NCBI RefSeq assembly: GCF_005484985.1
Contig: NZ_CP027942.1
Span: 868,001-932,000 of the forward strand
DNA: 64,000 nucleotides
Direction: 5' to 3'
DNA from: Agrococcus sp. SGAir0287
GTDB lineage: Bacteria; Actinomycetota; Actinomycetes; Actinomycetales; Microbacteriaceae
A program made the translations under genes and the position numbers. Positions 8,891-17,031 of this stretch are shown here, piece by piece (within the stretch, counting starts at the first letter, position 1; each line of letters begins with the position of its first letter). Under the pieces are notes generated by a model, which saw only the letters and a list, made by a program, of their open reading frames with translations, had not been told where the DNA came from and did not search any database.

Positions 8891-8958
8891 CGGCGCGCCA
8901 CCGACGCTCATCGCCCGTGCAGGGACGACGCATGTGCGGATGCGAGCACGCGCGTCGC

Positions 8959-8964
8959 TAGGCT
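8959..8964 (+). promoter_or_regulatory. -10 box (TAGGCT), leaderless start at 8973
   Basis: Eight nucleotides before the ATG of the AI-2E-family gene. Confidence 0.45.
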
Positions 8965-8972
8965 CATGCCCC

Positions 8973-10145
8973 ATGAGGCTGTTCGGCGGGCGCGATCGCG
9001 GGGATGCGCCGACGCGCCCCGCCGCGGGCGGCGTGCCGAGCGGCGCCGACACGGTGCCGCCCGGGCTCCGCATCGCGAGCGCGTGGTCGTGGCGCCTGCT
9101 CGTCGTCGGCCTCGCGCTCGCCGCGCTCCTCTTCCTCGTGGCGCAGCTGCGCATCATCGTCATCCCGCTCATGGTCGCGGCGCTGCTGACGGCGCTCATG
9201 ATCCCGCTCGTCGAGTGGCTGCAGCGACATCGCTGGCCGCGCGGGCTCGCGGTCGCGGTCGCGGTCGTGCTGCTGCTCGCCGCGGTGACGGCGCTGTTCT
9301 GGCTCGCCGTGTCGCAGATCCGCGGCGGCTACCCCGACCTGCAGCGTCGCGCGCTGGCCTCGTACGACGGGCTGCGGCAGCTCCTCCTCGAGTCGCCGCT
9401 GCATCTCACCGAGCGCGACATCTCGCGCTACACCGGCGCGGTCGTCGACGCGATCCAGCAGGACTCGCAGCAGATCCTGTCGGGGGCGCTCTCCGTCGGC
9501 TCGTCGCTCGGGCATCTGCTCGTCGGCATGCTGCTGACGATCTTCGCGACGATCTTCCTGCTCTATGACGGTGCGCGCATCTGGCGTTGGATTGTCCACA
9601 TCTTCCCGCGGCGCGCGCGCCAGGCCGTCGACGGCAGCGGACGCGCGGGCTGGGTGACGCTCGGCAACTTCGTGCGCGTGCAGGTGCTCGTCGCCGCGAT
9701 CGACGCCGTCGGCATCGGGCTCGGCGCCTTCATCCTCGGGCTCTTCTACGGCGGCTTCCCGCTCGTCGTGCCGATCGCGGTGCTCGTGTTCCTCGGCTCG
9801 TTCATCCCCGTCGTCGGCGCCGTCACGACGGGCGCGATCGCCGTGCTCGTCGCGCTCATCGCGCTCGGCCCGATCCCGGCCGTCATCATGCTCGGCATCG
9901 TGCTGCTCGTGCAGCAGATCGAGGGCCACGTGCTGCAGCCGTTCATCATGGGCTCGGCCGTCAAGGTGCATCCCCTCGCGGTCGTGCTCGCCGTCGCGGG
10001 CGGCTCGATCGTCGCCGGCATCCCCGGCGCGCTCTTCGCGGTGCCCGTCGTCGCCTTCCTCAACGTCGCGATCACGACGATCGCGACTGGCGCGTGGCGC
10101 ACGAACCCGCGCCCGCGAGACGTCTCGGAGGTGCCGACCGCATGA
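8973..10145 (+). CDS. AI-2E family transporter
   Basis: Polytopic membrane protein of 390 aa in the AI-2E/PerM exporter family. After a soluble 35-residue N-terminus come two hydrophobic hairpins, a hydrophilic periplasmic-type region (about residues 120-190), and a C-terminal bundle. The bundle carries the family signatures FLGSFIPVVGAV and QQIEGHVLQPFIMG. Members include quorum-signal exporters, but also Na+/H+ antiporters and peptidoglycan-related permeases, so the substrate is open. Its stop overlaps the ATG of ilvA (ATGA), so the two are translationally coupled, an association also seen in related genomes. Confidence 0.9.
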   Translation: MRLFGGRDRGDAPTRPAAGGVPSGADTVPPGLRIASAWSWRLLVVGLALAALLFLVAQLRIIVIPLMVAALLTALMIPLVEWLQRHRWPRGLAVAVAVVLLLAAVTALFWLAVSQIRGGYPDLQRRALASYDGLRQLLLESPLHLTERDISRYTGAVVDAIQQDSQQILSGALSVGSSLGHLLVGMLLTIFATIFLLYDGARIWRWIVHIFPRRARQAVDGSGRAGWVTLGNFVRVQVLVAAIDAVGIGLGAFILGLFYGGFPLVVPIAVLVFLGSFIPVVGAVTTGAIAVLVALIALGPIPAVIMLGIVLLVQQIEGHVLQPFIMGSAVKVHPLAVVLAVAGGSIVAGIPGALFAVPVVAFLNVAITTIATGAWRTNPRPRDVSEVPTA

Positions 10146-11389
10146 CGTCGCTCGACGCGCTGGGCACCATCCCCGGCCCCTCGCTCGCGGAGTTCCGCGA
10201 CGCGCAGCGCACGGTCGCGCCCGCTATCCAGCGCACGCCGCTCGAGCTCTCGCGCCACCTGTCGGGCATGCTCGGCTCGACGGTGCACCTCAAGTGCGAG
10301 AACCTGCAGCGCACCGGCGCCTACAAGCTCCGCGGCGCGTACAACATGCTCTCGAAGCTGAGCGAGGAGCAGCGCGAGCGCGGCGTCGTCGCCGCCTCGG
10401 CCGGCAACCACGCGCAGGGCGTGGCGTTCGCCGCCTCCGAGCTCGGCATCCGCTCCACGATCTTCATGCCGCTCGGCGCCGCACTGCCGAAGGTGCAGGC
10501 GACGCGCGACTACGGCGCGCGCATCGAGCTGCGCGGCCTCGACTTCCAGTCGGCGCTGCAGGCGGCCGTCGCGCACGTCGCCGAGACGGGGGCGACGTTC
10601 GTGCCGCCCTACGACCACCACGACATCATCGCCGGCCAGGGCACGCTCGGCCTCGAGATCCTCGACGAGCAGCCCGACGTCGAGACGATCCTCGTGCCGA
10701 TCGGCGGCGGCGGCCTCGCGGCGGGTGTCGCCTCCGCCGCGAAGCAGCGCGCTGCCGAGCTCGGGCGCCGGATCCGCGTCGTCGGCGTGCAGGCGGAGGG
10801 CGCCGCCGCCTATCCGCCCTCGCTCGCGCACGGCGCGCCCACGACGATCCACACGATGCCGACGATCGCGGACGGCATCGCGGTCGCGCGTCCGGGCGAC
10901 CTGCCGTTCGAGATCATCCGCGCCTGCGTCGACGAGGTCGTCACGGTCGCCGACGACGACATCGCGCGCGCCATCATCGCGCTGCTCGAGCGTGCGAAGC
11001 TCGTCGCCGAGCCCGCGGGCGCCGTCACGACCGCCGCGATCATGACGGGAGCCGTGCGCGATGCGGGCTCGACGGTCGCGATCGTCTCGGGCGGCAACGT
11101 CGACCCCATGGTGCTCGAGCGCGTCATCGGTCGCGGCCTCGTCGCGTCCCAGCGCTACCTGCGGTTCCGCATGGACCTGCCGGACCGGCCCGGCCAGCTC
11201 GCGATCATCGCGCAGATCCTCTCCGACGAGCAGGCGAACGTCGTCGAGGTGCTCCACACGCGCCACAACGAGTGGACGCAGATCAACGCGGTCGCGATCG
11301 AGCTGTCGGTGACGACGCGCGGCCCCGAGCACGCGCAGCGGCTGCTCGAGGCGCTGCGTCGCGCCGGCTACGAGCCGCACGAGATCTAG
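10142..11389 (+). CDS. ilvA: Threonine ammonia-lyase (threonine deaminase)
   Basis: PLP enzyme converting L-threonine to 2-oxobutanoate, the first committed step to isoleucine. The PLP lysine is K62 in TGAYKLRGAYN, the phosphate-binding loop is GGGGLAAG, and the C-terminus has one ACT-like domain (FRMDLPDRPGQL to the end). The single ACT-like domain and 415 aa length match the short biosynthetic/catabolic form common in Gram-positives, rather than the 500-aa enzyme with two regulatory repeats. It overlaps the upstream transporter by 4 nt and ends before a strong terminator. It feeds the ilv enzymes encoded at 27.8-32.9 kb. Confidence 0.93.
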   Translation: MTSLDALGTIPGPSLAEFRDAQRTVAPAIQRTPLELSRHLSGMLGSTVHLKCENLQRTGAYKLRGAYNMLSKLSEEQRERGVVAASAGNHAQGVAFAASELGIRSTIFMPLGAALPKVQATRDYGARIELRGLDFQSALQAAVAHVAETGATFVPPYDHHDIIAGQGTLGLEILDEQPDVETILVPIGGGGLAAGVASAAKQRAAELGRRIRVVGVQAEGAAAYPPSLAHGAPTTIHTMPTIADGIAVARPGDLPFEIIRACVDEVVTVADDDIARAIIALLERAKLVAEPAGAVTTAAIMTGAVRDAGSTVAIVSGGNVDPMVLERVIGRGLVASQRYLRFRMDLPDRPGQLAIIAQILSDEQANVVEVLHTRHNEWTQINAVAIELSVTTRGPEHAQRLLEALRRAGYEPHEI

Positions 11390-11412
11390 CAGGGCGCTGC
11401 TCGCCTGCGCAT

Positions 11413-11453
11413 GCGACGACGGCCGCCCGCGCGATGCGGGCGGCCGTCGTCGT
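11413..11453. terminator. Strong bidirectional hairpin between ilvA and greA
   Basis: A 17-bp perfect stem (arms begin CGACGACGGCCGCCC) around the loop GCGAT, between convergent genes. No U-run follows, as is usual in this very GC-rich DNA. Confidence 0.75.
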
Positions 11454-11461
11454 CGTGCGCG

Positions 11462-11953
11462 TCAGGCGCCGCGGTACGTCTCGACGTCGAGGATCTCGAC
11501 CTCGATCTCCTTGCCGCTCGGCGCGGTGTACGTCGTCGTCTCGCCGATCTTGAGGCCGAGCACGGCGGCGCCGATGGGGCTCGACTCCGAGTAGACGTCG
11601 AGGTCGTCGCCGGCCTCGTGGATCTCGCGGTTGCCGACGAGGAACGTCTGCTTGGAGCCGGCGATCGACGCCTTCACCACCGTGCCGGGCTCGACGACGC
11701 CGTTCGCCGCGGGCGCCTCGCCGACCTTGGCGGTGCGCAGCAGGTGCGTGACCTGCGCGATGCGGGCCTCGACCTGCGCCTGGTCGTCCTTCGCCGCGTG
11801 GTAGCCGCCGTTCTCCTTGAGGTCGCCCTCGTCGCGGGCCTCCTCGATGCGCTTCGCGATCTCGTTGCGCACCGGCCCGGTGAGGTTGTCGAGCTCTGCC
11901 TGGAGGCGGTCGTAGGCCTCCTGGGTCAGCCAGGTCTCCGTGGTGTCGGGCAT
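11462..11953 (-). CDS. greA: Transcription elongation factor GreA
   Basis: Secondary-channel factor that rescues backtracked RNA polymerase by stimulating transcript cleavage. At 163 aa it has the N-terminal antiparallel coiled coil with the acidic tip ARDEGDLKENGGYHAAK (the Asp/Glu pair that places the second Mg2+) and the C-terminal FKBP-like domain with SPIGAAVLGLKIGE. The start ATG has an AGAGAGG site upstream. It follows DUF4307 on the same strand, with a hairpin between them. Confidence 0.93.
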   Translation of the reverse strand: MPDTTETWLTQEAYDRLQAELDNLTGPVRNEIAKRIEEARDEGDLKENGGYHAAKDDQAQVEARIAQVTHLLRTAKVGEAPAANGVVEPGTVVKASIAGSKQTFLVGNREIHEAGDDLDVYSESSPIGAAVLGLKIGETTTYTAPSGKEIEVEILDVETYRGA

Positions 11954-11976
11954 GGGAGCCTCTCTGGATATGCGGG

Positions 11977-12000
11977 ATGCCGGTCCGAGCGGACCGGCAT
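11977..12000. terminator. Hairpin between DUF4307 and greA
   Basis: Perfect 10-bp stem ATGCCGGTCC / GGACCGGCAT with the loop GAGC. It could end the DUF4307 transcript. Because a TAGGGT box (12009-12014, minus) lies just upstream of it, it could instead be a greA leader hairpin. Confidence 0.5.
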
Positions 12001-12011
12001 TGGCGACGACC

Positions 12012-12404
12012 CTATCGCAGCCAGCAGCGGTAGACCAATCCGCCGATCGCCTCGTCGGCGGTGCGCACGAGCACGCTCTGGCCCGTCGTCCAGCGGTCGG
12101 ACGGCTCGACGTCGAGCTCGACCCAGCCCACCGTCGTGTGGTTCTGGTCGAACGCGTTCACGGCGCAGCGCACGGGCGTGCCCGGCTCGACGGTGACGGT
12201 GAAGTCGATGCGGATGGCGTGCTCGTCGATGCGGGTCGAGCCGGTGTCCTGCGCGTCGATCGTTCCGCGCGGGTCCGCCAGGCCGCCCCATACGACCCAC
12301 GCGAGCATGACGAGCACGATGCCGACGGCGACGGAGACGCCGATGATGCGATCGCGACGCCGACGCTCCGGGGTGCGGCCGTAGCGGGCTGCGAGGTCGG
12401 TCAT
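12012..12404 (-). CDS. DUF4307 membrane protein
   Basis: A 130 aa protein with a basic N-terminus (RRRRDR), one TM helix (about residues 22-42) and an extracytoplasmic beta-rich domain ending YRCWLR. It matches the DUF4307 family, which in Micrococcales is usually encoded between greA and mca, exactly as here. The function is unknown. Its promoter overlaps head-to-head with that of mca. Confidence 0.85.
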   Translation of the reverse strand: MTDLAARYGRTPERRRRDRIIGVSVAVGIVLVMLAWVVWGGLADPRGTIDAQDTGSTRIDEHAIRIDFTVTVEPGTPVRCAVNAFDQNHTTVGWVELDVEPSDRWTTGQSVLVRTADEAIGGLVYRCWLR

Positions 12405-12443
12405 GTCGGCGGTTCCGTGGGAGGATCGTTGGGTCCCGATCCC

Positions 12444-12453
12444 AGCCTAGCCT
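12444..12453. promoter_or_regulatory. Overlapping divergent -10 boxes for DUF4307 and mca
   Basis: The sequence AGCCTAGCCT reads as TAGGCT on the minus strand and TAGCCT on the plus strand, sharing the central TA. Each box would serve one of the divergent genes, so the two polymerases would compete for the same DNA. Confidence 0.45.
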
Positions 12454-12469
12454 CGCGAGCGGAGGAGCC

Positions 12470-13327
12470 ATGCGTCGCCTGCTGAGCGTGCACGCGCATC
12501 CCGACGACGAGTCGAGCAAGGGTGCGGGCACCATGGCGCGGTACGCCGCCGAGGGCGCGCAGGTGACGGTCGTGAGCTGCACGGGCGGCGAGTCCGGCGA
12601 CGTGCTCAACGAGGCGTTCGCCGACACCGTGCACGCCGCGCGCGACATGGCGGGGCTCCGACGCGTCGAGATGCGGCGCGCGCAGGAGGCCCTGGGCATC
12701 GATCACATCTGGCTCGGCTACGTCGACTCCGGGCTGCCCGACGAGGGCGAGCCCGTGCGGCCGCTGTCGTTCGCGACGATCCCCGTCGAGGTCTCCGGCC
12801 GACCGCTCGTGCGCATCATCCGCCGGCTGCGCCCGCAGGTCGTCGTCACGTACGACGAGCGCGGCGGCTACCCGCATCCCGACCACATCCGCTGCCACGA
12901 GATCACGATGTGGGCGATCGAGCACGCCGCGAGCGACGCGAGCCCGGAGCTCGGCGAGCCGTGGGCCGTGTCGAAGGTCTACTACGACCGCATGTCGTCG
13001 TCCGACAAGGTCGAGGCGTACCTCGCGGACTACGAGCTGCACGACCCCGAGTCGGATCGCATCGAGCGCATCCGCGAGATGGCCGAGTGGATGCGCGACC
13101 GCACGCCGCGCGTGACGACGCGCGTCGACGTGAGCGACCACCTCGACGCTCGCGACGCCGCGCTGCGCGCGCATGCGAGCCAGGTCGCACCCGACACCCC
13201 GTACTTCTTCTGGCCGCACGACGTCGTGCGCCGCGCATGGCCGACCGAGGACTACGAGCTCGTGCGCTCGACCGTGGGCGAGACCCTGCCCGAGACCGAC
13301 CTGTTCGCAGGGATCGACGAGGAGTGA
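12470..13327 (+). CDS. mca: Mycothiol S-conjugate amidase
   Basis: Zinc amidase of the LmbE/PIG-L fold that cleaves mycothiol-toxin adducts to a mercapturic acid plus glucosaminyl-inositol. Zinc ligands are visible in HAHPDDE (residues 8-14) and YPHPDH (about 134-139). The 285 aa length and the C-terminal APDTPYFFWP segment favour Mca over the deacetylase MshB. A GGAGGAG site precedes the ATG. Its presence implies a mycothiol-producing actinobacterium. A small membrane protein follows after 5 bp. Confidence 0.92.
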   Translation: MRRLLSVHAHPDDESSKGAGTMARYAAEGAQVTVVSCTGGESGDVLNEAFADTVHAARDMAGLRRVEMRRAQEALGIDHIWLGYVDSGLPDEGEPVRPLSFATIPVEVSGRPLVRIIRRLRPQVVVTYDERGGYPHPDHIRCHEITMWAIEHAASDASPELGEPWAVSKVYYDRMSSSDKVEAYLADYELHDPESDRIERIREMAEWMRDRTPRVTTRVDVSDHLDARDAALRAHASQVAPDTPYFFWPHDVVRRAWPTEDYELVRSTVGETLPETDLFAGIDEE

Positions 13328-13332
13328 CCACC

Positions 13333-13620
13333 ATGCTCGCCAGGCTCGCCACGACCGCGCAGGGCTACGACCCCGACTCGGTGACGCCGGGCGTCATCGG
13401 CTTCGTCGCGACGGCCGTCGTCGCGGTGATCGTGTGCTTCCTGCTGTTCGACATGAACCGCCGCGTGCGGCGCGTGCGGTACCGCGAGGAGGTGCGCGCG
13501 CAGATCGCCGCCGAGCAGGCGGATGCGGACGCCGAGGCGCCGAGGGACGGCGAGGGCGGCGTCGCCGCATCCTCGCCCGTCGAGCCGTCGACGCCGGAGC
13601 CGGGCGGCCGCCAGGGCTGA
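13333..13620 (+). CDS. Small single-pass membrane protein downstream of mca
   Basis: A 95 aa protein with an N-terminal extracytoplasmic segment (TAQGYDPDSVTPG), one TM helix (about residues 21-41), then a cytoplasmic Arg-rich stretch (NRRVRRVRYREEV) and an acidic/Pro-rich tail. Short proteins of this build often follow mca in Micrococcales. It starts 5 bp after the mca stop, so it is probably in the same operon. No function can be assigned. Confidence 0.75.
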   Translation: MLARLATTAQGYDPDSVTPGVIGFVATAVVAVIVCFLLFDMNRRVRRVRYREEVRAQIAAEQADADAEAPRDGEGGVAASSPVEPSTPEPGGRQG

Positions 13621-13625
13621 CGCCG

Positions 13626-14036
13626 TCAGAGCACGTGCACGGCGGTCGCACGCCAGCGCTCGTCGAGGCCCTCGAGCCGCATCGCCACGGCGCGCGTGCG
13701 GCCGGGGGAGCGCACGATCGCCGTCGCCTCGACGACGCCGTCGCCGGGGTGCGTGACGACGACGGGTCCCACGTCGTAGTGCGCGCGGATGGGCTGCTGC
13801 CGTCGCAGCGCCCGTGCCCGTCGCGCCGCGATCGATCGTCGTGCGAGATGCAGGTAGGTGTCCTCGGTGACCCAGCGCGCGAGCTGCTCGACCTCGCGGG
13901 CGCCGAGGAGCACCTCGATGACGCAGCGCGTGAGGTTCTCGACGAGGGGCGTCGGATCGGGCAGATCCCGGGTCGAGCACGGCTGGTAGTCGAAGTACTC
14001 GTCGAGCGCTGCGGCCGACATCCTCGCCCGTGGCAT
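13626..14036 (-). CDS. Rv3235-family protein
   Basis: A 136 aa soluble protein. The NTF2/SecA-accessory-like region includes RCVIEVLLGAREVEQLARWVTEDTY and the end GLDERWRATAVHVL, matching the small Rv3235 family that in many Actinobacteria sits next to secA. The role is unknown. GAGGAG lies 8-9 nt before the ATG. It converges on the mca-linked membrane gene with a 5 bp gap. Confidence 0.8.
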   Translation of the reverse strand: MPRARMSAAALDEYFDYQPCSTRDLPDPTPLVENLTRCVIEVLLGAREVEQLARWVTEDTYLHLARRSIAARRARALRRQQPIRAHYDVGPVVVTHPGDGVVEATAIVRSPGRTRAVAMRLEGLDERWRATAVHVL

Positions 14037-14188
14037 GTGCTCTGCTCCTCGTGTCCTGGGTCGTGGCGCACACCGTAGACCGGCTCGCGGATGCTGGGAA
14101 TGGGCAGGACTCCCCATCTGTGGACAATCGCGCCCGCCGACGGCCAGGGGACTGTGGACAGCGCGACGGGCGCTGCCGCCCCGGCGGC

Positions 14189-14194
14189 TAGCGT
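14189..14194 (+). promoter_or_regulatory. -10 box (TAGCGT), leaderless start at 14201
   Basis: Six nucleotides before the GTG start; no ribosome site is present. Confidence 0.45.
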
Positions 14195-14200
14195 CGGCGC

Positions 14201-14782
14201 GTGCGCTTCGACGACCTGTTCGACGACCTCGAGAGCCAGCTCGAGGCCGAGCTGGGAGCGCACGAGCGCGACACCCTCGCCGAGGAGGAGCGCTTCCGCG
14301 TCGGCAGGCTCGAGCTCGTCGAACGGCTGCGCGCCGCGCCCCGCTCGCTCGACCTGCGCCTGCGGTCTGGCGAGCGGCTGCGCATCGAGCGACTCGCGGT
14401 CGGCAGGGACTGGCTGAGCGGCACGATCCGCGACGTCGGCGGCGACGGCGCCGGCTGCATCGTGCCGATGCGCTCCATCGCGGGGGTGCGGCTCGACGAC
14501 GACGCGGTGACGCGGTCCCTCGCATCCGCGCCCGCGCCGCACGGTGCGCCGCCTCCGCTCGCGGCGCGCCTCAGCCTCGGCTTCGCGCTGCGCGACCTCT
14601 CGCGGCGGCGCGCAGCCGTCGAGGTGCGATGCCCCGCGCCGCTGCACGGCACGATCGATCGCGTGGCACGCGACCATCTCGACCTCGCGATCCACGAGGC
14701 GGGCACGACCCGGCACCCGCGCCACGTGGTCGGCGTCGAGCTCGTGCCCTTCGCGGCGATCGACTGGGTGCGCCTGCCGTAG
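14201..14782 (+). CDS. Conserved hypothetical, two-repeat beta protein
   Basis: A 193 aa soluble protein with an acidic N-terminus (FDDLFDDLESQLEAELGAHE). Two similar segments follow, each with a pattern like 'LRLRSGERLRIERLAVGRDWLSGTI' and 'ALRDLSRRRAAVEVRCPAPLHGTIDRVARDHL', suggesting a duplicated small beta-barrel, perhaps Sm/SH3-like. I do not recognise a named family. It is encoded between the Rv3235-like and BldC-like genes and starts with GTG directly after a -10 box. Confidence 0.7.
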   Translation: MRFDDLFDDLESQLEAELGAHERDTLAEEERFRVGRLELVERLRAAPRSLDLRLRSGERLRIERLAVGRDWLSGTIRDVGGDGAGCIVPMRSIAGVRLDDDAVTRSLASAPAPHGAPPPLAARLSLGFALRDLSRRRAAVEVRCPAPLHGTIDRVARDHLDLAIHEAGTTRHPRHVVGVELVPFAAIDWVRLP

Positions 14783-14796
14783 TCCGAGGGCCGGCG

Positions 14797-15057
14797 TCAG
14801 CGGCGTCGGTCGTGGCCGAAGAGATCGGCGATCGACGCGGTCTGCGACTCCTGCCACAGCGCGCCGCGCCGCTGCGCCTCGTACTGCTCGTCGATCCACG
14901 ACTGCAGCACCGCGAGCTCGATGCGCCAGCCGCCCGCGACGCGGATGCCGGGCAGCGAGCCGGAGTCGACGAGCGCGACGACGTCCCGCGGCTCCACCCC
15001 GAGCATCTCGGCGGCGTCCGCGGCGCTGAGGAAGCGGCGCTCGATCACGGCACCCAT
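14797..15057 (-). CDS. BldC/excisionase-type helix-turn-helix protein
   Basis: An 86 aa MerR-like DNA-binding domain without an effector domain. FLSAADAAEMLGVEPRDVVALVDSG forms the HTH and GIRVAGGWRIE the wing, the arrangement of HTH_17/BldC proteins. These bind direct repeats and act as developmental or house-keeping regulators. The ATG at 15057 has GAGGAG 7 nt upstream; longer in-frame starts add a low-complexity Pro/Ser stretch with no family match. It diverges from the SAF/CpaE gene pair, which it may regulate. Confidence 0.82.
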   Translation of the reverse strand: MGAVIERRFLSAADAAEMLGVEPRDVVALVDSGSLPGIRVAGGWRIELAVLQSWIDEQYEAQRRGALWQESQTASIADLFGHDRRR

Positions 15058-15197
15058 GATGCTCCTCGACGCGCTGGGCGGGATCGGGGGTTGTGGAGAG
15101 CGCGTCGGCTGTGGACAGCCGCGACGGGCGTCGGCCGCGCTCTGGCACGGTACCTGCACGCACCCACCCGGGTGCGCTCGACGGCAGGAGGAATCGG

Positions 15198-15800
15198 ATG
15201 CGACGCGCATGGCTCGACCCGCGGCTCGCGATCGGAGCCGCCCTCGTGGTGGCGTCGATCGTCGGGGTGTGGCTCCTCGTCCAGTCGACGAGCCGCTCGA
15301 CGACGGTGTGGGTCGCGAGCGAGACGCTGCTGCCCGGCGACGTCATCGGTGCCGACGACGTCGTGGCGACCGAGCTGCGCATGGAGGGCGCGACCGACGC
15401 GTACCTGTCCGCCGCGGCGACGCCCGAGGGCCTCGTCGTCGTCTCGCCCGTCGGTGCGGGCGAGGCGCTGCCGCTGACCGCGCTCGGCGATCCCGAGTCC
15501 GTCGACCTCGCGACCGTCGTGCTCGCGCTCGACGGGGGCCTCGCCTCGAGCGTCGCGGAGGGCAGCGTCGTCGACGTGTGGGCGGCGCCGCCGGGCGAGC
15601 AGGGTGCGTTCGAGGCTGCGACGGTGCTCGTGGCCGACGCGATCGTCGTGGGCCTCGTGGAGGACGACGGCATCATCGCCGACGACGCGGTGCGGCTCGA
15701 GGTGCTCGTGCCGCGCGAGGATGTCGCGGGCGTGCTCGACGCCGTCGCCAACGCGCACGCCGTCCACGTCGTGCCCGTCGCGACCGCGGTGACGCCGTGA
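15198..15800 (+). CDS. SAF-domain membrane protein (CpaB/RcpC-like)
   Basis: A 200 aa protein with an N-terminal TM helix (about residues 9-28) and a SAF domain beginning [18 protein letters not shown], as in the Flp-pilus assembly protein CpaB/RcpC. The SAF fold binds carbohydrate or peptidoglycan. A strong AGGAGGAA ribosome site precedes the ATG. Its stop overlaps the next start (GTGA), coupling it to the CpaE-like ATPase. No other pilus gene (tadA/B/C, flp) is in the window, so a pilus role is uncertain. Confidence 0.82.
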   Translation: MRRAWLDPRLAIGAALVVASIVGVWLLVQSTSRSTTVWVASETLLPGDVIGADDVVATELRMEGATDAYLSAAATPEGLVVVSPVGAGEALPLTALGDPESVDLATVVLALDGGLASSVAEGSVVDVWAAPPGEQGAFEAATVLVADAIVVGLVEDDGIIADDAVRLEVLVPREDVAGVLDAVANAHAVHVVPVATAVTP

Positions 15801-17026
15801 CGACCTTCGCGATCTCGGCGCCGCTCGAGCGCGAGGACGCGCTCGCGGAGCTCGCCAGGCGGCACGGGCACCGCGTCGCCGTCCGTGCCGCGCGGGCGAG
15901 CGAGCTCGTCGAGCGGCTCGCGCACGTCGAGGTCGACGCCGTGCTGGTGTCGCCGACGGCGCCGCACCTCGACGGCGAGCTCGTGCGCGCATGCGACGCC
16001 AGGGGCGTGCGCGTGCTCGCCGTCGTCGACGACGCCGCGGACGCGGGCGCGGCGCGTGCATTCGGCGTCGAGTCGGTGCGCTTCGCCGACGGCTTCCCGG
16101 CGATCGAATGGGCGATCGTCTCGCCGCACGCGAGCCGCGAGCAGCGGCCGCGGGGGCGCGTGCTCACGGTATGGGGACCGGCGGGCGCACCCGGTTGTAC
16201 CACGGCGGCCATCGGGCTCGCGACCGAGCTCGCCGCTCGCGGCCAGCGGGTCGCGCTCGTCGACGCCGACAGCCATGCCGCATCCATCGCGCCGGCGCTC
16301 GGGTTGCTCGACGAGGCGCCGGGGTTCGCCGCCGCCGCGCGACTCGTGCGCACCGGCAGCCTCACGGTCGACGAGCTCGGACGCGTCGCGCAGACGCTGC
16401 AGACCGCGCTCGGCGACGTGCAGGTGCTCACGGGCATCACGCGGGCCGGGCGCTGGCCCGAGCTCGCGGCGGATCGCGTCGCAGGCGTGCTCGACGCCTG
16501 CCGCGACTGGGTGGACTGGACGATCGTCGACGTCGCGTCGAGCCTCGAGCGCGACGAGGAGATCTCCAGCGACGTCTTCGGGCCGCGCCGCAACGCCGCC
16601 ACCATCGCGGCGTTGCGCGCCGCCGACCGCGTGGTCGCCGTCGCGAGCGGCGACCCCATCGGCATGACGCGGCTGCTGCGCGCGTACCCTGACCTCGTCG
16701 ACGTCGTGCCGTCGGACCGCATCGCCGTGGTCGTGAACAAGGTGCGCACCGGCGGCGCCGGGCTCGCACCCGCCACGAGCGTCGCGCAGACGCTGCAGCG
16801 CTTCGGCGGCATCGCGCCGAGCGCGCAGTGGCCGCTCGACCAGGGCGCCGTCGACGCCGCGCTGCTGTCGGCTCGCCCGCTCATCGAGGTCGCTGGGCGC
16901 TCGCGACTGCGGCGGGCGATGCAGGCGACCGCCGTCGACCTGCTGCCCGCGCAGCCGACGCGTACGGCTGCGCGCGCCGCCGCACGGGGCGCGCGCAGGC
17001 GAGGGATGCGGTTCGCACTACGCTGA
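15797..17026 (+). CDS. CpaE-like MinD/ParA-type ATPase with atypical P-loop
   Basis: A 409 aa protein with an N-terminal receiver-like/CpaE domain (residues 1-115), then a deviant Walker A at about residues 133-142 reading GPAGAPGCTT. The position of the catalytic Lys is Cys. Later motifs are VALVDADSHAASIA (Walker A'), the Walker B-like WTIVDVASS and VVVNKVRTG. CpaE proteins localise the Flp-pilus or secretion machinery. Close relatives, as I recall them, carry Arg at the Cys position; TGT is one transition from CGT. ATP hydrolysis is therefore doubtful. It is coupled to the SAF gene. Confidence 0.8.
   Translation: MTTFAISAPLEREDALAELARRHGHRVAVRAARASELVERLAHVEVDAVLVSPTAPHLDGELVRACDARGVRVLAVVDDAADAGAARAFGVESVRFADGFPAIEWAIVSPHASREQRPRGRVLTVWGPAGAPGCTTAAIGLATELAARGQRVALVDADSHAASIAPALGLLDEAPGFAAAARLVRTGSLTVDELGRVAQTLQTALGDVQVLTGITRAGRWPELAADRVAGVLDACRDWVDWTIVDVASSLERDEEISSDVFGPRRNAATIAALRAADRVVAVASGDPIGMTRLLRAYPDLVDVVPSDRIAVVVNKVRTGGAGLAPATSVAQTLQRFGGIAPSAQWPLDQGAVDAALLSARPLIEVAGRSRLRRAMQATAVDLLPAQPTRTAARAAARGARRRGMRFALR
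17019..17024 (+). promoter_or_regulatory. -10 box (TACGCT) inside the end of the CpaE-like gene
   Basis: Seven nucleotides before the GTG at 17032, so the kinase gene can be transcribed on its own as a leaderless mRNA. Confidence 0.4.
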
Positions 17027-17031
17027 CGCAG

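Noticed and set aside
15198..17026. Complete Flp/Tad pilus locus
   Set aside because: Only a SAF/CpaB-like and a CpaE-like gene are present. No secretion ATPase, TadB/C membrane protein, prepilin or peptidase gene is in the window.
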